Positions 1 to 10,500 of a DNA stretch of 64,000 nucleotides are shown here, one piece after another (the stretch's first letter is position 1; each line of letters begins with the position of its first letter). A program made the translations under genes and the position numbers. A model generated the notes under the pieces. It saw only the letters and a list, made by a program, of their open reading frames with translations, had not been told where the DNA came from and did no database searches. This DNA is from an uncultured Lachnospiraceae bacterium. Lineage in GTDB: Bacteria; Bacillota; Clostridia; Lachnospirales; Lachnospiraceae. The stretch spans positions 1-64,000 of the forward strand of contig CAJUNP010000007.1 of assembly GCA_910587935.1 (NCBI GenBank), in the 5' to 3' direction.

Positions 1-104
1 TTCAAGTATGGACTAAAAATGGTTTTAGGAAAAGGCGGGGGATTTGACGTTTACCAGCCAAAGCAGGTAAAGTAGCTTTTCAAGCATTAGCAACAGCAGG
101 TAAT

Positions 105-3100
105 ATGCTACTAATGTGGGGAATTAGTAAGGTAATAGAATTAGCAGTTAAAGGCATTGACCAGTTAGTCCATTCCACCAAATATGCTGAAAAAGCATTT
201 AAAGCAGCTTCAGATAACGCAAAATCCTTTTCTAAGTCGATCAAAGAGATTCAAAAAGATACCGTTGATATGGAGTCTAAAGTAAATTCCATTGCTAAAA
301 AATATGCTGAATTAGCACAAGGTGTTAATCCTTTGACAAATGAAAATAAATCCCTTCCAACTGATGAGTATGAAGAATTTTTGAACTTAAATGAACAGCT
401 TGCAGGATTATTCCCCTCTCTTACCAGAAATTACGATGAAAACGGTAATGCTATTCTAGGATTATCAGGCTCTGTTGACAACATCACTGAGTCCATTAAA
501 GCTTTAGTTGAACAGGAAAAAGAACTGGCAAAAGCAAAATTAAGAGAAAATATCGAACAGTATTTTAATGGAACAGATGACACCGATGGTGCGTGGAAAG
601 CGTTAGAAGGCAAAAAACAGAAACTGGAAGAAGCTAATTATGAACTAACTACATTAAAAAATACATATATAGGTTTAAAGAATGCTGATTCTTCCACAGT
701 ATTAGGTCAATATCATAAGAATTTTGTTGTTAAAGAAAAAGCAAAGTACATTGATTATATAAAAAATAACTTTGGTGAAGATATCGCTGAAATTATGGAA
801 GACGCAGTCACTATCCAATTAGGTAAAGGTCTTAACGGGCAATTTGCCGACCTTATGGTTGACTTCTCAAATTTAGAATTAACTGAAACGCAGAAAGAGC
901 AAGTAACAAAGTCATACGATACATTCTATAGTGAATTAACAGCAAAACAAAAAACAGCTGAGTCAGAATTTAATTCACAAAATTCTGAGTTCTCTAATAA
1001 TGCCATGCTCTGGCTGGAAGACCTGTCTTTTTACAAGGATAACAATCAATATGTCCAAACAGCCATTCAAAATCTTGTCAGTAATATTGATTGGAGTAAC
1101 TATAATTTTGAAGAATTAGATTTTGATGGTGTAAAAAGAATATTACAGGATTCTATACTAACACCATTTCAAATTGCTTGTGATGATCCCCATACCAAGA
1201 AATCTTTAGATAATGCACTAAATGGCTTATTTACAATGGATACCACCAATATGTCGGTTGAAGATATTGCAACACAAGTGGATTCATACATAAATACTAT
1301 CGGTGCTGCTATTGGCGAAACAGATTTATTAACTTTAAAAGTCAAACTTGGTTTTAATGACACAGACACACAAATATTAATCAACAACGTCCAATCCAAA
1401 CTACAAGACGAATTTGATTCCAAAGTTGGCGGGCTCACCCTTGAAGAATTACAGATAGCAGCAACACAAATTGAAGTTTCGGAAAACGATCTCCTGTCCT
1501 GGGACGAACTGATTGCCAAAATTAATGAAATCAAAATTCTGTCAGCTGCCTCCTCACCCGCTCTCTCCATCCCCGACACCATAACCCAGCTCAACACCCG
1601 CCTCAAACCGGCCCTCGATTCCTTACAATCCATATACCAAAATATATTCGCAGACGACAAATTCGATTTAAACAACATAGACCTCCTGTCCGCCTGTGAC
1701 TCCGTCAAATCCAAACTGGATGAAATGTCAGAAGCAGAGTTAAACGTTGACTATTCCTCCTACGAAAAATTTGTCAGGGTACTGCAGGACTCCGAATCAA
1801 CGCCGCAGGCTGTAAAAGACGCCTTTGACTCCCTCGCTTCCTCGATCACTTCTGCCGCCCTTTCGGGCACGGAAGATTTCGGGACCATGAAGGCGGCGCT
1901 GGAAACCCTTGGTGCGGCTGACAGTGAGACGGCTGCGCTCAAAGCTCTGGCAGGCAATAAGGAAGCTCTAAGACAAGCCGGCCTTAACCTGGCAGACGCC
2001 ACCGATGCACAGATTGCCGCCTTTGTTAATGAAAGGATATCCGCGGAAAATGCTTCGCAGGCCATCGACCTGCTCAGGTTCCATAAAGAATTGTGTGCGC
2101 TTCAGGACATGAATACCGCCGGTGAAGTGGCAAACCTGAAAACCCTCGCAGAAAATGCGGGATACACCGGTGAAGTGATCCAGTACCTTACCGAATTGGA
2201 ACAGATCTACCAGGAAGTGGCCAGAGGCGGATTAAGTTCTGATGATTTCGGCATAAAGATGACTCGTGCGGCAAAGCTCCAGACACTCATTCAGGATGCG
2301 GCCGACAAGATTGCTTATGAACCTCCGGAGAAAACAAATACGGACAATGGACCTGGAGCTTCTTTCCCTTCCTCCGCCAAAGAAATCCAAAAAGAAGCGG
2401 ACACTCTGGCGGACCTGAACTCCCAGATGGACAAACTGCAGTCTTCCTACAAATCCCTCTGCGACATCCGCGATACCTACAACAAATCCGGCAAAATAAC
2501 CATAGACCAGTACCAGGAACTTACCGACATGGGCTTTAACTTCCTGGCAAACCTGGTGGACGAAAACGGCGAACTGGGCCTCAATGCCAATGCCTTTGAA
2601 CAGCTTGCCGGCGCAAAGCTTCAGGAAATGCAGATCCAGATGGCAAGGAATGCCATTGACACCATTAACGGCCTCCAAAGCGAGACCGAAGCCACCGAAT
2701 ACCTGACCTACGCCAATGAAAACCTACGCAACGCCGCCCTCTCCGCAGCGGAAGCCCTGCTATATCATACCCAAGATGATGCACGTATGCGCGGTGAACA
2801 GCAGAAACTTGCCGCCGACCGGATCGTGCAGGGATATGAAGCCGCCAAAATGCTGGCCGGCAAAGCAGAATTTGGCTTTGATGCGTCAGACATGAAAGAA
2901 ACCCTCCTTGACGCTTACAACGAACAGAAGAAACTTCTTGACCACATGAAAGCCATGGGTGAGATCAGCAATGCCCAGTATCAGAAACGGCTTATGGACC
3001 TCGCCGAAAACTACTTTGACGGCAAAGAGGAATACCGCGATAATCTCTGGGAAGTCCAGGAACAATACCACGATTATTTTGAATCCGTTAAGACAACCTA

Positions 3101-6100
3101 CAGCTGGATCGAGAACCTTCTGGATTCCCTTTCAAAGAAAACCGGCGCCCTCATCGATAAGGCTGAAAAGTTCATTTCCTGGCAGAAAAAGAACAGCATG
3201 ATAAACCGGGCCGTAAAGGCAGCCGGCAGCGAAATAACGCAAAACCAGAACGCCTACCGCTACTATATGGGTAAGGCGGATTCTGTCGGACTTGGCATAA
3301 GCTATATCCGGAAAATCCAGAACGGAACCCTTTCCGAGGAAGAATTATCCGACGAAGAGCTGTCCGAAAAAATTGAACGGTATCAGGAATGGTATGATAA
3401 AGCGCAGGATGTACAAAATACCATCCAGGATCTTTACGAACAGCAGCGCAGCCTGATCCGGCAAAAGCTTGACAACATCCTGACCTATTACGATGACATG
3501 GACAGCTACCTGTCTTCCATTACTTCCAAAATGGAATCCCTCATTTCCCTGCATGATGAAATGGGCAGACGAAGCTCCTTTACGGAACTGGTTGAGCGCT
3601 TTGCAAGTCTTTCCGATCAGAAAGAACCCGCCGCAACAGATCAAACCGCCAGCGCGGCCGCAACAGGCAGTTCTTTTGGCGCTTCACAGAAAGTAGCCGA
3701 CGCCGTAAAACGCGACAGGCAGAAACTGGCGGACTCCATACAGGCGGATATTGACAACCTTGCGGTAAACCAATCCGGAACTTATACTAAGCTTCTTCAT
3801 AACATTGACATAACCCGGACAGAAATCGACCGGTACATAAGTAATGGATGGGATGTAAAAAAAGCAAAACAATTTGATAAGCTCCAGGCTAAACTGCAGA
3901 ATTATTACAGCCTGCAGGCCGAACTGGATCAGTATGCCACCTCCAACACCATTGCAAATTACAGCCGCATCTATACGGCATACCAGAAATTGCAGAATAA
4001 GCAAAACAGCGGAAAAGCTTTAACCAAATCCGAGCAGAAACGTTATGACTCCTATTCTGCCCAGATCGATACGTTAAGGCAGCAGGGCTCGTCCAATCTT
4101 AATAAACTCTATCAGGAACTGGCGCTGGCCGACGGCAGCGCGCCAAAACAATCCGATTCCGATAAAATTAAGGCCGAACTCGACGGCGTCCGGACAAATC
4201 TTGAAAACTCCGCGACCTATCAGAATCTGATTAACAAAATAAAAGAGACCGGAGAGAAAATTGCCGTTCTCGATCAAGAGGGGTATGATAACCTTACCGC
4301 ACGCCAGAAAAAATCCTACGACAAAATGCAGGCGCAGCTTCAGGCCTATTATGCGCAAAAAGAAGCCCTCGATAATAATGCCACCGCATCCAATATCGTA
4401 GAATACAATAAAACTTATCTGGCATGGAAAAAACTGCAGGACAGGCTTGACAGCGGGAAAAACTTATCTGCAGACCAATGGAAAAAATACAATCAATATA
4501 CGAAACAGCTGGAGGATTATGCCGCCCGCAAAGCAGATCTTGTGTCCGATTTGAACGACCGGTATGAAGAATCCCTGAATCCGGGAAGCAAGCTTGAACA
4601 AATTGAAAAAGCGTATGAAGAGTCTTCCGAAGATATCTATGACAGCTATCAGAATCAGATAAACGATATCAAAAACGATGTAACTTCTACACAAAGGTAT
4701 AAAAACCTTCTGGCAAAGGTTCAAAGACTGGAACAGAAAAAAGATACAAAAGGACTTTCCGGTTCCGAGCAGGCCCGACTGGATCAGTATAACGCTGAAT
4801 TAGAAGCCCTGCAGGCCGGAGGAACCAGCGCAAATATTTCCGATTACATGCGCACCTGGGAAGCATGGTATAAATTACAGCAAAAGCTTGACAAAGGTCA
4901 AAAGCTGTCCGACAGCCAGGCAAAAAAATATGACGCCTATAAAGCAATGCTCGACGCATGGAATAATGAAAAACAAACCCGGATCAACGACCTCTTAAGC
5001 CTTATGGAAGACGACCTCGAGCAGCTTCAGAAGACGTATACGGAGAATGTATCGAATGCGGAATCGGAAACGAACGATTATTATGCCAATCTTTACTCGC
5101 TTGCAAAGCAGATAGCGGAATACAATATCTCATCCCTGCAGACGCAGCTGGACTACCTGGACGCCTGTATCTCTTACTATCAGGAACTGGCGTCCTTATA
5201 TGACTCGTTCAGCGGAGAAAAGCTCACAAAAATCCTCACGGACCTCGATGAAAATACAATTACAGGCCAGGCAGAGCTATACGAAAAATATCTGGATACG
5301 CTTCAGGACAAGTATCAGGCCTCTCTTTCGGAAATGAATGAATATAAGCAGCTTTTGGACGCGCTTGACACAAATGATTTTGAAGCGTCTATGGATTTAT
5401 TCAATAAAGCGATGGAAGGCTATAGGGCAGACGGTAATACGGCAATGGCCGACCGGCTGCAGTCCGTACTGGATCTGCTTAATGAACGCGCTGCCGATGC
5501 CGATAACTGGGATGAATACGCCGATCAATGGGCCAATGAATGGGAGGCGGCGCTCGCTTCCGCCAAACAGCAGCTAATCGGAACAGCCACGGAAATCCAA
5601 AATGTAAACAATGCATTAAGGGAAATCCGATTTGCAAACATTACCGATGCCATTGGGGAACTTGAAAAAGCAGGAAACCTTTTATCTTCCATGGCAAATC
5701 TTATACAGGATGACTGGCTCTTTGACCACGGAGAACTTTCCGAATACGGACGCGCCAAAGTCGCGCTGTTAGTATCCCAGCTCGAAGACGCTCAGTCCAA
5801 AGCCAATGCATATCTGAATCTTTACAATGAAATACAGAACCAAAAAGACACGTATGCCTCCGATAAAGAATATGAAAACGCTTTGACAGAAGCCCTGCAG
5901 AATTATTACGATTCCCTTGGTTCCGCCGCTTCCCTCGAAAACAGCATTATGGAGCTCATGAAAAGAAATTCAGAGGAAGAACAAAATACACTCCGAAACG
6001 TGATCGAAGCGCGCAAAAAGGCCCTGCAGGCAAAGAAAGAGTATTACGACTACGACAAGTCCGTCAAAAACTCCCGGAAAGAAATTGACAGTCTTAAAGC

Positions 6101-6701
6101 ACAGATCGACGCGCTTGAAAATCTTACCGATGCAACGGACGCCGCTGCCAAGGCAAAACTTGCCCGGCTTAAAGCCGAACTTGCGGAAAAGGAGGACGCG
6201 TTACAGGAAACCAAAGAAGAACATACCTTCAATTTACAGATTAACGCGCTCGATGAATTTACCGATTCCTTAACGGCGGCCCTGGAAGATTCAGGCAAGT
6301 CCGTGGAAGAAATTTTAAAAAATCAAAAAGAAGTAATTGAATCCGCAAAAGAACTGTGTCAGACTTATGGCGACTGCGTTAATGAAACACTGAATAAGCT
6401 CGCGGCCTTTTACGGCAAAACGGAGGGATCATCCGACGTACCGGCTGAGCCCATTCCTGACAGGATCAGCCCGGCAAATGTATACGTTCCGCAGGTAGCC
6501 AGCCTTACATCCCAATTCCCGGCGCCTGCATCGGAAAGAAACGAAACTAAGTCTATGGTCATCCAAAATCACTATGAAAGCCTGATACACGTCGACGGCA
6601 GTGTTGACAAGGAATTTGCAAAAGAATTACCAAAGTTAACCAGACAAATATGTGAATATACCAAAAACAATATTTACAGTGAACGTATGCGGTTAAAATA
6701 A
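105..6701 (+). CDS. Tape-measure-like giant tail protein, module A (5' end missing or frameshifted)
   Basis: The ORF has 2198 codons from its first ATG, but the frame is open from position 48, after an in-frame TGA at 45-47. A hydrophobic stretch lies at the N-terminus, followed by very long Gln/Glu/Lys/Ala-rich coiled coil. Such proteins set tail length and pass through the tube. Three imperfect repeats occupy about residues 1225-1630. The segment from codon 57 (AKAGK) matches an internal part (about residue 160) of the second tape-measure-like protein at 13728, so roughly 160 N-terminal residues appear to be missing. Frame 1 is open from base 1 to 72 and could be the lost upstream part, one frameshift away. 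Middle parts also resemble the 13728 protein (nt 2069-2310 against about 15972-16200). The first 1.45 kb is visibly more AT-rich than the rest. It sits 24 nt before the Dit gene, the usual siphovirus order. It may be a pseudogene. Confidence 0.75.
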   Translation: MLLMWGISKVIELAVKGIDQLVHSTKYAEKAFKAASDNAKSFSKSIKEIQKDTVDMESKVNSIAKKYAELAQGVNPLTNENKSLPTDEYEEFLNLNEQLAGLFPSLTRNYDENGNAILGLSGSVDNITESIKALVEQEKELAKAKLRENIEQYFNGTDDTDGAWKALEGKKQKLEEANYELTTLKNTYIGLKNADSSTVLGQYHKNFVVKEKAKYIDYIKNNFGEDIAEIMEDAVTIQLGKGLNGQFADLMVDFSNLELTETQKEQVTKSYDTFYSELTAKQKTAESEFNSQNSEFSNNAMLWLEDLSFYKDNNQYVQTAIQNLVSNIDWSNYNFEELDFDGVKRILQDSILTPFQIACDDPHTKKSLDNALNGLFTMDTTNMSVEDIATQVDSYINTIGAAIGETDLLTLKVKLGFNDTDTQILINNVQSKLQDEFDSKVGGLTLEELQIAATQIEVSENDLLSWDELIAKINEIKILSAASSPALSIPDTITQLNTRLKPALDSLQSIYQNIFADDKFDLNNIDLLSACDSVKSKLDEMSEAELNVDYSSYEKFVRVLQDSESTPQAVKDAFDSLASSITSAALSGTEDFGTMKAALETLGAADSETAALKALAGNKEALRQAGLNLADATDAQIAAFVNERISAENASQAIDLLRFHKELCALQDMNTAGEVANLKTLAENAGYTGEVIQYLTELEQIYQEVARGGLSSDDFGIKMTRAAKLQTLIQDAADKIAYEPPEKTNTDNGPGASFPSSAKEIQKEADTLADLNSQMDKLQSSYKSLCDIRDTYNKSGKITIDQYQELTDMGFNFLANLVDENGELGLNANAFEQLAGAKLQEMQIQMARNAIDTINGLQSETEATEYLTYANENLRNAALSAAEALLYHTQDDARMRGEQQKLAADRIVQGYEAAKMLAGKAEFGFDASDMKETLLDAYNEQKKLLDHMKAMGEISNAQYQKRLMDLAENYFDGKEEYRDNLWEVQEQYHDYFESVKTTYSWIENLLDSLSKKTGALIDKAEKFISWQKKNSMINRAVKAAGSEITQNQNAYRYYMGKADSVGLGISYIRKIQNGTLSEEELSDEELSEKIERYQEWYDKAQDVQNTIQDLYEQQRSLIRQKLDNILTYYDDMDSYLSSITSKMESLISLHDEMGRRSSFTELVERFASLSDQKEPAATDQTASAAATGSSFGASQKVADAVKRDRQKLADSIQADIDNLAVNQSGTYTKLLHNIDITRTEIDRYISNGWDVKKAKQFDKLQAKLQNYYSLQAELDQYATSNTIANYSRIYTAYQKLQNKQNSGKALTKSEQKRYDSYSAQIDTLRQQGSSNLNKLYQELALADGSAPKQSDSDKIKAELDGVRTNLENSATYQNLINKIKETGEKIAVLDQEGYDNLTARQKKSYDKMQAQLQAYYAQKEALDNNATASNIVEYNKTYLAWKKLQDRLDSGKNLSADQWKKYNQYTKQLEDYAARKADLVSDLNDRYEESLNPGSKLEQIEKAYEESSEDIYDSYQNQINDIKNDVTSTQRYKNLLAKVQRLEQKKDTKGLSGSEQARLDQYNAELEALQAGGTSANISDYMRTWEAWYKLQQKLDKGQKLSDSQAKKYDAYKAMLDAWNNEKQTRINDLLSLMEDDLEQLQKTYTENVSNAESETNDYYANLYSLAKQIAEYNISSLQTQLDYLDACISYYQELASLYDSFSGEKLTKILTDLDENTITGQAELYEKYLDTLQDKYQASLSEMNEYKQLLDALDTNDFEASMDLFNKAMEGYRADGNTAMADRLQSVLDLLNERAADADNWDEYADQWANEWEAALASAKQQLIGTATEIQNVNNALREIRFANITDAIGELEKAGNLLSSMANLIQDDWLFDHGELSEYGRAKVALLVSQLEDAQSKANAYLNLYNEIQNQKDTYASDKEYENALTEALQNYYDSLGSAASLENSIMELMKRNSEEEQNTLRNVIEARKKALQAKKEYYDYDKSVKNSRKEIDSLKAQIDALENLTDATDAAAKAKLARLKAELAEKEDALQETKEEHTFNLQINALDEFTDSLTAALEDSGKSVEEILKNQKEVIESAKELCQTYGDCVNETLNKLAAFYGKTEGSSDVPAEPIPDRISPANVYVPQVASLTSQFPAPASERNETKSMVIQNHYESLIHVDGSVDKEFAKELPKLTRQICEYTKNNIYSERMRLK
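3777..5000 (+). repeat. Three imperfect coiled-coil repeats within the first tape-measure-like gene
   Basis: Three units start near 3777, 4215 and 4692. Each carries a YxxLL/I start, a Gln/Lys-rich helix, then a segment of the type 'SNIxxYxxxxxAWxKLQxxLxxGKxLSxxQxKxYxxY'. The three copies of the core segment begin ATSNTIANYSR, ATASNIVEYNK and TSANISDYMR. They differ at many residues, so they are old duplications rather than a recent tandem array. Unit spacing is about 440 and 475 nt. Such insertions would lengthen a tape measure by whole helical units. Confidence 0.7.
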
Positions 6702-6725
6702 TTACAGGAAAGGAGTAAATATATC

Positions 6726-7589
6726 ATGTCTATCATAACATCGGATTCTTTTCTATTTAACGGGATAAACAGCCGCGATTACGGTATTATGATCGCCGGC
6801 CTGGACTCCTCCGATACGGATGTCTCAACAAACGGACTCAACCGGGAAATCAGGAAAAACGCCGATAAAAACAAATTGCGGCACACCATATACGGCGCGG
6901 AACATACGGATGTAATCACCTTCAGTTTCAGTATCGTAAAAGCGGACGGCACGGAATTCACGAGATCCGAATCCATAAAAATCAACGGATGGCTTACCTC
7001 TTCTGCGCTTCCGCAGAAGCTCCAATTCATCGACAGCGATCCGTGTCCGCTCCACTATTATGCAATATGCAGACAAATCAAGGATTATGTATACGGCGGA
7101 AAACTGATCGGCAAGGAATTACAGTTCGAAACAGACTCGCCTTTTGCCTTTTCCGATAAGACGGAAAAAATATATGAAATACCGGAGTCCACGACATTTG
7201 GCTTATATAATTACGCCGACACGTACAATAACGTCTACTACCCGGTTATCACGCTGGTAACCTCTTCAGACTCTGTCATAATCGAAAACATAACAGACAG
7301 AAAGTCCGTAACCATCAATACGGTACGGCTGCATCCGGACGGTTTTGGAAACAAAACCGTCCGACTGGACTCAGAGAAGCTTACCGTATCCGGTCAGGAC
7401 AGCAGACTGATACCGGCAGACCGGTTAGGCTGGAATGAGAAATACAGAAGTTATGTATCTTCCCTTGACGATTATATCGACTTTATTTATTGGCCGCGGC
7501 TGTTAAAAGGGCTCAATGAAATTAAGGTAACCGGAAGCTGCAGCCTGAAAATTGAATATGAATATCCCAGAAAGGCAGGATGCTTATAA
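6726..7589 (+). CDS. Distal tail protein (Dit-like, phage tail family protein)
   Basis: The 287-aa product begins with the typical Dit start: a beta-rich N-terminal domain with FNGINSRDYGI, followed by a C-terminal galectin-like region. Dit proteins form the hexameric ring joining the tail tube to the tip in siphophages of Gram-positive hosts. The gene lies 24 nt after the tape-measure-like ORF with an AGGAG ribosome site, and its stop overlaps the next start as TAATG. The order tape measure, Dit, Tal, BppU is the standard late-gene order, which supports the call. Family assignment is by recognised sequence character, not by a search. Confidence 0.8.
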   Translation: MSIITSDSFLFNGINSRDYGIMIAGLDSSDTDVSTNGLNREIRKNADKNKLRHTIYGAEHTDVITFSFSIVKADGTEFTRSESIKINGWLTSSALPQKLQFIDSDPCPLHYYAICRQIKDYVYGGKLIGKELQFETDSPFAFSDKTEKIYEIPESTTFGLYNYADTYNNVYYPVITLVTSSDSVIIENITDRKSVTINTVRLHPDGFGNKTVRLDSEKLTVSGQDSRLIPADRLGWNEKYRSYVSSLDDYIDFIYWPRLLKGLNEIKVTGSCSLKIEYEYPRKAGCL

Positions 7590-10500
7590 TGGATCAATAC
7601 AACATATATATTTGCAAAGCCGATTGTACCCTGCTGGGCACACTGACCGGAATAAAAGCCGAAACCTGCAGCCTTGTAAAAAACGCAATGGATTTATGGG
7701 AACTTACCTTTGATATCGACAAATATGTGAATGACAACGGCACATTAACTAAAAGTAACTTTTATGATTCCGCCGGCGACATGATGAAACTGTATATTGA
7801 AGGCAATGACGTACAGGCATTTTTTATCATCGATTCCGAGCCGGTCATCCGCGGCGGCACGTTCCAGGAAGTAAAAAGCATTACCGCCCATTCCGTCGAG
7901 TGTGAGTTGGGCGAAATGTACCTGAAAAATCTTAAGGTAAACTGCGGAACCACCGACAGCCAGGAATATCTGGCTTGTACGCCTGCCCCTGACGGAAATA
8001 AAAATTACTATAATGTAAATCCGTATACCGGTCTGCCCTACGAGTACATATCCTTAATTAATTATGAGGATACGCAGCTCAGTCTTTTACATCTTGTCCT
8101 TCAGGGAACCGGCTGGACCGTAAAGGAGGGAATCGATCCCGAGCTTTGCCGGATTAAAAAAAGCTTTGAAACATCCGGAAGCGTCTATTCATTTTTAATG
8201 AAAACCCTATCTCCCGCCGCGTCCGTTATTTTTGAGTTTGACAGAAAAAACAGACAGATCGGCGTAGTCCACGCGGAGCGTTACGGAAACGACACCGGTG
8301 TGTTTATTTCCATGCGGAATCTGATCAACAGCTTTGAAGTAACCGGCTCCGGTGAAAACAATATTAAAACAAAACTGATTCCCCGCGGCACAGATGATAT
8401 CGGAATTGAATTTGTAAACTTCGGACAGGATTCTCTTCTTAATCTCGATTATTTCATGAATACACCTGACGGATACGGAGGCTATACCTACGTATCCTCC
8501 GAATTGCACGATAAGTATAACCTGTGGAAAAATTATCGGGACAAGGAAAAAACCTCCCTTTCCGCCGACAGCAAAACAATGATACAGGGCACACGCAGGG
8601 AAATCTACCGGGAATTAACGAAACTGTACAATAAAACAATTACGGACATCAGTGAACTTCATAACCGTCTTCCCAACGACGGATGTCTGATCGATTACAG
8701 AACCTACGGCGCGGATGAACTGAAAACCGCCTATACGGCCTATAACCAGGCGCTGAACACACTGATCACGCTGTATAAACAGGAATATCATGTAACGGAA
8801 ATCGGTAACGCTCCCGGCTATGATCCTCTCCCGCCATCTGCAGCAAACATAAAAGACACGCCTTACTGGTACGATTTTTATGCGTATAAAGAAAAAATCA
8901 TTCCTTCCATCGAAGAAGCCCTGAAAATGTATTGCCGGACCGACAGTAACGGCAGCCTTGTCTATGACGAAAACGGGCGCTTTATTGAACTGGATTCGGG
9001 AAATCCCCATTATTATGCTGACTCGGATATTTTGAAGGAAGTGAATTCTTATTTATATGAATGGTCTCTTTACGGACTGGATGAATTGGAAGCAAAGAAA
9101 AAAGCATGGTCCGAAACGGCGAACTTACTGTTTCATGATTGTTTTATCCTGTCAGGAACTCCCGTATCCCCGGATCGATACCGCACTCCGGACGAATCGG
9201 AGGAAACCGGCTGGAACAGTTTATCTGCCGAACAAAAGAAACTGTTTTCCGTGGCGCAGGCCTATATGAACAAGCTGAACCAGTATCTTGATTATATGTC
9301 ATTCGACCCAAGAAAAAATTCCCTGACCAAAACCGTCGGCAAAGGCATTATCCGTCAGTGCGAGGATGCAATTCGCAAGAGAAAAAACGATATATCCTTA
9401 ATTGAAAGCAGACAAAAAGAATATGACCGGTTAAGAAACGAACTTGCCGCATCTGTGACTCTCGAAAACTTTAAGGTACACGGTACGCTTCTGTTTACCG
9501 AAAACGATCTTGCGATTCTGAACAGCCTGATAAGGGAGCAGGAATTTCATGATGATACCATTCTTACAACAAGCCTTGACGATCTGGTATCAACGGTAGA
9601 CGTCCAGGAAGACTTATACCAGGCCGCCGCTGCAAAGCTTTATGAAACATCCCGTCCGCAGTATTCTTTCCGGACAGAGCTTGATAATCTTTTTTCACTG
9701 GAAGAATTTAAAGCCTGCCGCGAACCGTTTCAGATCGGAAACTTTATACGGGTGGGACTGGAGACTCATGAAGAGCTTCACGATAACAACTTTATCAAAT
9801 TAAGACTGATTTCCGTCTCTTACAATCCATTGGAAGCGGATGAAAACCTGTCCGTTGAATTTTCTACCATGACAAAATCTCTGAACGGAATCAGTGATCT
9901 GGCATTTTTATTAGACAGCGAAAACGGAGCTTCCGCCACTTCCTCTTCCGGCGCTTCTTCCGGAGGCGTTTACGGAAATCATGATACAAATGTGCAGATC
10001 AGTAATCATATGCTCAATGCGCTGCTTCGTACCGAACTGTTCGGCACTGCCGTTACGGATGTAATCCTGGATTCCCTAAAAGCAAACAAAGGAAATTTTA
10101 ATACTTTATTTTCCCACTGCGGCGTGTTTGACTCCCTGGAAACCGGACAGATCAAAATCAGCGGCGACTGCCTGTTTGACAGAATTAAATCAAATAACTG
10201 GAACGGTACCGATTTGAATCCCCTTTCCAATACACAGGGAAGCATTTTTCAATTATCAGACGGGAAATTTAATCTGGGCGGAAATCTAAAATGGGACGGA
10301 TCAGCATTAACCATTAACGGAACCGGTAAATTTACCGGGGAAATTCAGGGCACAGGCGGAACCTTTTACGGCGACGTTACCGCCAATACGCTGACTGCCA
10401 ATCAAAGCGGCACCATTGCCGGATGGCAGTTTAATAAAAACGGTTTTTATAAATCCAGCGACAGTATTGCCGGAGAAGGCATGTATCTGGGCAATGACGG

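Noticed and set aside
1169..1714. Long - strand ORFs inside the tape-measure gene
   Set aside because: They follow the coding frame's codon bias (Ser/Leu-rich mirror), have no ribosome site and overlap an obvious + strand coding sequence.
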